From contig NW_027137030.1 of NCBI RefSeq assembly GCF_040869045.1, positions 124,001 through 188,000 of the forward strand: DNA of 64,000 nt, written 5' to 3'. Below, one piece after another: positions 59,407 through 64,000 of this stretch. Under the pieces are notes generated by a model that was given only the letters and a program-made list of their open reading frames with translations, had not been told where the DNA came from and did no database searches. The stretch comes from Eurosta solidaginis. Its lineage: Eukaryota > Arthropoda > Insecta > Diptera > Tephritidae. Each line of letters opens with the position of its first letter. Position 1 is the first letter of the stretch. The translations under genes were made by a program, and so were the position numbers.

Positions 59407-61297
59407 TGTAACGAAGCTTTTTTCCGTCCGTTCTTCAATAAGCGCTAGGGGTATACTCGCCGTGCCCAAGGTTCGTTTACAATAGATTTGTAGATTTGGG
59501 ACACCGTGCAAATCATATAAATTCACTTTATTTCTCCAATTCTATATATGTATGTACACTATAATTAAAATGAAAAATTCTACGTAATCAAAAGAAGAAA
59601 TATTTGTTGTTTTCGTTTCACTGTATGCTTGCTCTATACTGCGTGGCGGGCCAACGGTACTCGTGTCCCGTTATGACGCCTCGATGATCGTTGCTTGTGT
59701 GTGTGTAAATGTGTTTTGTGACGCCCTGCGTCGGCGTGCGTGTCCCGTTAGGAACGTCCAGTTAGGACGCCCGGTTGGTCGTTGCCTGAGTGTGTGTAAA
59801 ACGTGTTTCGGTGACGCCTTGCTTTGGCGTGTATGTACGCAACCCTAGTGTGGTTGACGTCGTATATTTGCGTGACTCTGCTGTGGTCACCGTAGTATGT
59901 GTGCGTAGTGCTGTTGTGGCCAGCGTGGTGCTGTGACCAACGTAATGTGCTTGCGTAGCGCTGTTGTGGCCCGCGTCGTATGTTGGCGCTTGCGGTCAGC
60001 GTAGTGGGTTGGCGCAATGCTGTGGCCAACGTCGTATGTTTACGTAGTGATGTGGTCCACGTAATATGTTAGCGTGTTGCGGTTGCGGTCAGCGTAGTGG
60101 CTGGCGTAACGCTGTGGCCGACGAAGCGTGTGTGCGATTGTGGCCGGGGTAGTGAATTGGCGTAATGCTATGGCCAACGTAGTATGTTTGCGATTGTAAC
60201 CAGCGTGGTAGTTTGGATGGCGAATGTCACCTGCTCGCGGGGCGCGTCACTGTGGTGGTGCCGTTGCTCACGAGGTCTCAAGCGGTGTTTGGTGGTATAA
60301 CCGACACATTCACCACTTGAGGCCACGACTCACTCCTGTGAAGCGACCTGTCCGCATGGTAGAACCGACAACTTCAAGGGACGCTCCACAAGTAGCTCTG
60401 GTCACGACCACAGCTCCGTGCTTCGGCACGAGGGTAACTCTGGTACAGTTGACGTAGTAGGTTTGCGTAACTTTGCTGTGTCAACGCGGTATATTATCGG
60501 GGCGCTGTCGTGGTCAGCGCAGTAGATCGGCGCAGTACTGAAGCCAATGTAGTGTACTAGCTATGGTGCTGTTGCGGCCAGCGTATATATTAGCTATGGT
60601 GCTGTTGCGGCCAACGTATATGCTTGCGTATCACTGTTTGTGGCGCTGTCACTGTCGGCGCAGGCGGGCGGACGCGCGTTACCGTGGTAGGGCCGTTGCT
60701 GGCGAAGTCTCAAGCGGTGTTTGGTGGTATAACCGACACATTCACCACTTGAGGCCACGACTTACTCCTGTGAAACGACCTGTCCGCATGGTAGAACCGA
60801 CAACTTCAAGGGACGCTCCACAAGTAGCTCTAGTCACGGCCACAGCTCCGTGCTAACTAACTTCTGTCCTGCTGTGTTGCTCCTTTTATTGCTTTGTTTG
60901 GTATTGCTGGCTCAAATGGTTGCGTTACCATGGTTGCTGTTCGATGTTGCGAACGCTCGTTGCGTTGCTGAGATTTGTTAGTTTGTTGTGTTGGCATTAA
61001 AGTGTTGTGCTTGCCCGTTGTGTTGCTGAGACTTGTTGGTTGGTCTGCTGCTATAGCCTTTTGTGACTGGCTGTTGTGTCAATGCTGTATTGAACTTGTT
61101 GGTTGGTCTGTTGCTATAGCCTTTTGTGACTGGCTGTTGTGTTAGTGTTGTATCGAATATGATGTATGCTGTATTGAACTTGTTGGTTGGTCTGTTGCTA
61201 TAGCCTTTTGTGACTGGCTGTTGTGTTAGTGCTGTATCGAATATGATGTGGGGTCGTTTTGTGTGGGCCAAATTAATGGTGTTATATTTGGTCCTCA
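59407..61297 (-). repeat. LTR of the right LTR retrotransposon (3' LTR on the minus strand, 1891 bp)
   Basis: Minus strand TGAGGACCAAATATAAC to CTTCGTTACA. It contains both the ~420-450-bp units (two copies, around 60280-60440 and 60700-60860) typical of the left 5' LTR and the ACGTTGGCCACAGC-type part (59880-60200) typical of the left 3' LTR. It therefore looks like the fuller version. Confidence 0.88.
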
Positions 61298-61313
61298 CCC
61301 CCTCCCCCCCCAC
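61298..61313 (-). other. Polypurine tract of the right element
   Basis: Minus strand GTGGGGGGGGAGGGGG immediately before the LTR. Shorter than the ~29-G run of the left copy. Confidence 0.7.
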
Positions 61314-61330
61314 TTCGGAGAGTGAGCCCC

Positions 61331-62175
61331 CGGTATTCAGTAGTCGTATGCCTTGCTTTTCATTATGGTGACCCGGTATTTCTCTGTCACGAATCTTGTT
61401 CGGGAGTAGGTTCTGCCTTCGGCGATGCGTCGGAGTTTGTCCCGTACCTCCCCTGCTATCTCCGGGAATCGGTCCAGCATTGGTCCATCTGCGTCTTTAG
61501 CCTCGATGGTTATTACTTGGAGGTCTTCTGTTGTCGTGTGTGGCTTCGTTTTGGTGTCCGGTATTATGGGGTGGGTGTTGTCCTCGGTGCTTAGTTGTGG
61601 AGCTGCGTGAGAGTGGTATGTGGTGGTAGTATTTTGTATGGTTTCCTTGGGCTTTCGGCCGTCTCGTAGGAACCGTGCCAGCATTTCTGTGCGCTTCTTG
61701 CTCGCCATTTCCTCCGTGAACGGCTGTTTACACAGTCCGGGCATTCCTTCTCCGCTCCCTGTGTATCGTAAAACCCTCTCCATATTCTCGGCTACTAGAC
61801 GCCACAGTCGTTGTTGTTGAGTTGTTGGGGCACCTCGAGTATTAGTTCCTGCGCTTTAAAACCGTTGTCTCCGTACCGCAGTATGTATTCCCACCGGAGG
61901 AAATCTGCCCAAACGTGGGTTGCGTGGGGGACTCTGGCCCTGTGCATAGAGTCTGCTACCCATATATATCGTTCCTGCCAGCATTCCGTGTCGGTGAAGT
62001 GGTGGGTGACTGCTGCGTTTGCCAGACCGAGCAGGTACCAGTGGTTAGCTGTGTTGTGGGGTGCTAGGACCACACTCTTGCCAAACAGGTCGACGTTCCG
62101 GACCCATCGGCGTATGCGTTGGTAGTCTAATGATGCGTGCGACGTCAGCGTACCTATTTGCGCGTGTAGTTCCAC
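61331..62175 (-). pseudogene. Ulp1/SENP-like cysteine protease of the LTR retrotransposon, one frameshift
   Basis: Minus-strand frame from 62175 (counting the GTG there as residue 1): VVLAPHNTANHWYLLGL (His45), YIWVADSMHR (Asp75), LEVPQQLNNNDCGV (Gln118, Cys124). Order, the HW pair, the DSM motif and the six-residue Gln-Cys spacing fit C48/Ulp1 peptidases. One base is missing at ~61796 relative to the left copy, giving a stop right after DCGV; the frame resumes as MERVLRYTGSGEG... (61783-61337) with a ~145-residue tail. It lies between integrase and the polypurine tract, where some retroelements carry an extra ORF. Members cleave SUMO-like tags; its role here is unknown. No ATG is obvious upstream, so it may be a pol extension or a separate ORF. 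Confidence 0.82.
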
Positions 62176-62367
62176 GCGCGTTGTTGACGTCGTCGCCTGT
62201 AGTATTTAATGGTGTAATGCCGTGTACGACGTCAGCGTACCTGTTTGCGCGTATAGCGAAAGAAAACGATGTTGTCACCTCGGTGGTTTGCGTTGGAATG
62301 ACCGGCGCTTGATTGTCCTTGATATTAGTTAATAATATAAAAAAATTGTTCTCCCTGAATTTGTTTG

Positions 62368-64000
62368 GTTTCACGCGATGATCTCTGCTGTATGATATGC
62401 TTTTAGTTCCGCGATGTTGACAGTTTTTTCCTTTCCTCCGTTGAGTTTTCGTATTTTGAGTATAACTGGGGATACATATCCTAGGATTTGGTAGGGTCCG
62501 TCATATTTGGGGGCCAACTTTGCCGCGAAATTTTCCCCGGCCTTGGAGAGATGGTGTTTCTTTGCGAGCACTAGTTCGCCGACTACGGGGGTCCATTTTC
62601 TCCGCCGTAGATTGTAATGCCGTGCTTGGTCTGCCGCTGCTCGTTCCATGTTATGCCTCACTATTCTGAATGCCTCTTGCATTCTGTCGGATTTTTCTTC
62701 TGCCGTGGTGGTGGCTGTGCCCGTCCCCGGGTTGACCTCGTCAAACAATGCCCCTGGTAATCGCGGTTCCCGTCCTTGTACGAGGAAGGCTGGACTGTAC
62801 CCTGTGGACGCGGTTACACTGGTGTTGATGGCCAGCTCGATCTCTGGGAGAAATTCGTCTCATTTGTTGTGTTGTGATTTGGTGAGTTGCGCTATGATCC
62901 TCTTTACCGTTCTGTTCGCCCGTTCCGTCGGGTTTTCTTGCGGTGTGTAGGCACCCGTGAATTGTTGTCGTATCCCCATTTCCTTGAGGTAACGCTGCCA
63001 CATTGTGCTGGTGAACTGAACGCCGTTGTCCGATATCAGTATCTTGGGAGCACCAAATCTTACTAGGATGCGTTCTCTGAACGCGCGGCGAAGGCCCTCT
63101 GCTGTCGCACGCCTCATGGGGGCCAATTCCACCCATTTGCTGAAGCGGTCGAAAAATACTAATAACATCGTGTTCCCGTGTGTGGATCGTGGGAGTGGTC
63201 CGACGAAATCGACGCATACCGTGGCGAATGGTTCTTGGGCCACCTGTGTGAGCATCTTCCCTGCTGGTTTTTGCTGTGCCTCCTTTTATTTCTTGCAAGA
63301 CTCGCACTGCCGTACATATCGACTGATGTTCCGAAACATGCCGGGCCAGTAATACCGTCCGGTGGATGCCCATGTGTCCAGCGCTTGGGATGTTGTGGTT
63401 TTCTTCTAACACTCATTGTCTCAGTGGTGTTGGTACACAAAATTTCCAGGGGACCGTTTCCTCATCGTGTGACCGGCAGGGAATATGGCGGTACATCTTG
63501 TATCATGTAATCAGAAAATTTCTCGCGGTTAGTGCGTACTTCGCCGACGCGCTTGTGCCACCACTTGCATTGTGGCTCTGTTGTCGTTGCTAGGCGTAGG
63601 GTCTCCAGTGGCTGCCGTGATAGTGCGTCCGCTACCAGGTTCAGCTTCCCTTTCCTGTACTCAATGTCGAAAGTGTGTTGTTGAAGCTCCAAGGTCCATC
63701 GTGCTATACGGCCTGAAGGGCTTTCGATGGAGTTTAACCACTTTAGAGACATATGGTCCGTGATTACCTTGAATCGGTATCCTTCCAAGTATGGCCTCAT
63801 CTTGCGTATTCCCCAGACTATCGCGAGGCACTCCTTCTCGGTGGGCGAGTAGTTGGTTTCCGCCTTGTTGAGTTTCCTGCTGGCGTAGGCGATCACGCGT
63901 TCTCCGCCTTCCAGGTCCTGTGTCAATACGGCACCCAGCCCGAAATTGCTGGCGTCCGTTTGTAAGGTGAAGGTCTTGGTGAAGTCCGGGCAGGCAAGTA
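62368..64000 (-). pseudogene. pol (RNase H-integrase) of the right LTR retrotransposon, partial
   Basis: Minus strand, running in from beyond the window: RNase H with LQTDASNFGLGAVL, ASRKLNKAETNYSPTEKECLAIVW and TDHMSLKWL (63990-63720); integrase zinc region around 63410-63300 (frame-broken); catalytic core CVDFVGPLP, ISDNGVQF, NPTERANR (the D, D, E residues; 63205-62915); an in-frame TGA at 62857-62859; and the C-terminal GPY-type module ending ELKAYHTAEIIA at 62371. At least two frame changes lie between 63460 and 63255. This supplies the parts deleted from the left copy. Confidence 0.88.

Larger units (their letters stand above)
58411..64000 (+). mobile_element. Helitron 2 (right, inverted copy), interrupted by the LTR element and cut by the window end
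   Basis: Starts near TTTCTATATATGTACATATA, then the CTCAAGAACGGATGAACAG-type sequence and a ~125-bp tandem repeat (58560-59390), mirroring 26600-25640. The LTR retrotransposon enters at 59407 after ACGT, the same base as in the left arm. The other Helitron end is outside the window. Confidence 0.6.

Overview
The window looks like dipteran (fly) heterochromatin or TE-rich intergenic DNA, most likely from a tephritid fruit fly. The grounds are the AT-rich base, the families present (LOA-like and jockey-like LINEs, degraded BEL/Pao, Osvaldo-like Ty3/gypsy, Helitrons, hAT MITEs) and long arrays of ~130-bp minisatellite inside an interspersed element. Species assignment is inference. Only one ordinary host gene is visible: a secreted, catalytically dead trypsin-family protein (serine protease homologue) at 33690-34496 on the minus strand.

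Layout. 1-598 AT-rich, no gene. 599-11155 is one minisatellite-bearing element (called RE1 here; structure like a Helentron-associated/DINE-1 element) split by a LOA-like LINE (1671-6063), whose own tail is split by a jockey-like LINE (6064-10112, minus); both insertions keep exact target-site duplications. 11340-17262 is a degraded BEL/Pao element carrying a hAT element, itself carrying a MITE. 17266-18500 is a Helitron end with helicase remnants. 18501-~26600 is a second Helitron interrupted by an LTR retrotransposon (18940-25624). 26658-29760 is a unit bounded by two MITEs. 29761-33172 and 34708-41067 are RE1 copies in opposite orientation on either side of the host gene. 41165-42130 holds SINE pieces and a Tc1-like fragment. 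42240-49905 is a second, inverted copy of the BEL segment, broken by two RE1 copies. 50643-58290 is a large unit with MITE ends at both borders and an internal 3.87-kb tandem duplication. 58411-64000 is the inverted counterpart of the second Helitron with the same LTR retrotransposon insertion, running off the window end.

Main results. (1) The LTR retrotransposon carries, downstream of integrase, a region with the complete signature of a Ulp1/SENP (C48) cysteine protease: His, Asp-Ser, Gln and Cys in the right order and context. (2) Two pairs of inverted segmental duplications let one copy serve as the empty site for insertions in the other, so several transpositions can be dated and their target-site duplications read directly. 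(3) The 50643-58290 unit is flanked by a 7-bp duplication, suggesting that two MITEs moved the DNA between them as a composite transposon. (4) The jockey-like LINE ORF1 begins with a 2A-like motif followed by two Cys/His zinc-binding modules.

Nearly all coding sequence is decayed transposon; no operon, rRNA, true tRNA gene or CRISPR was seen.
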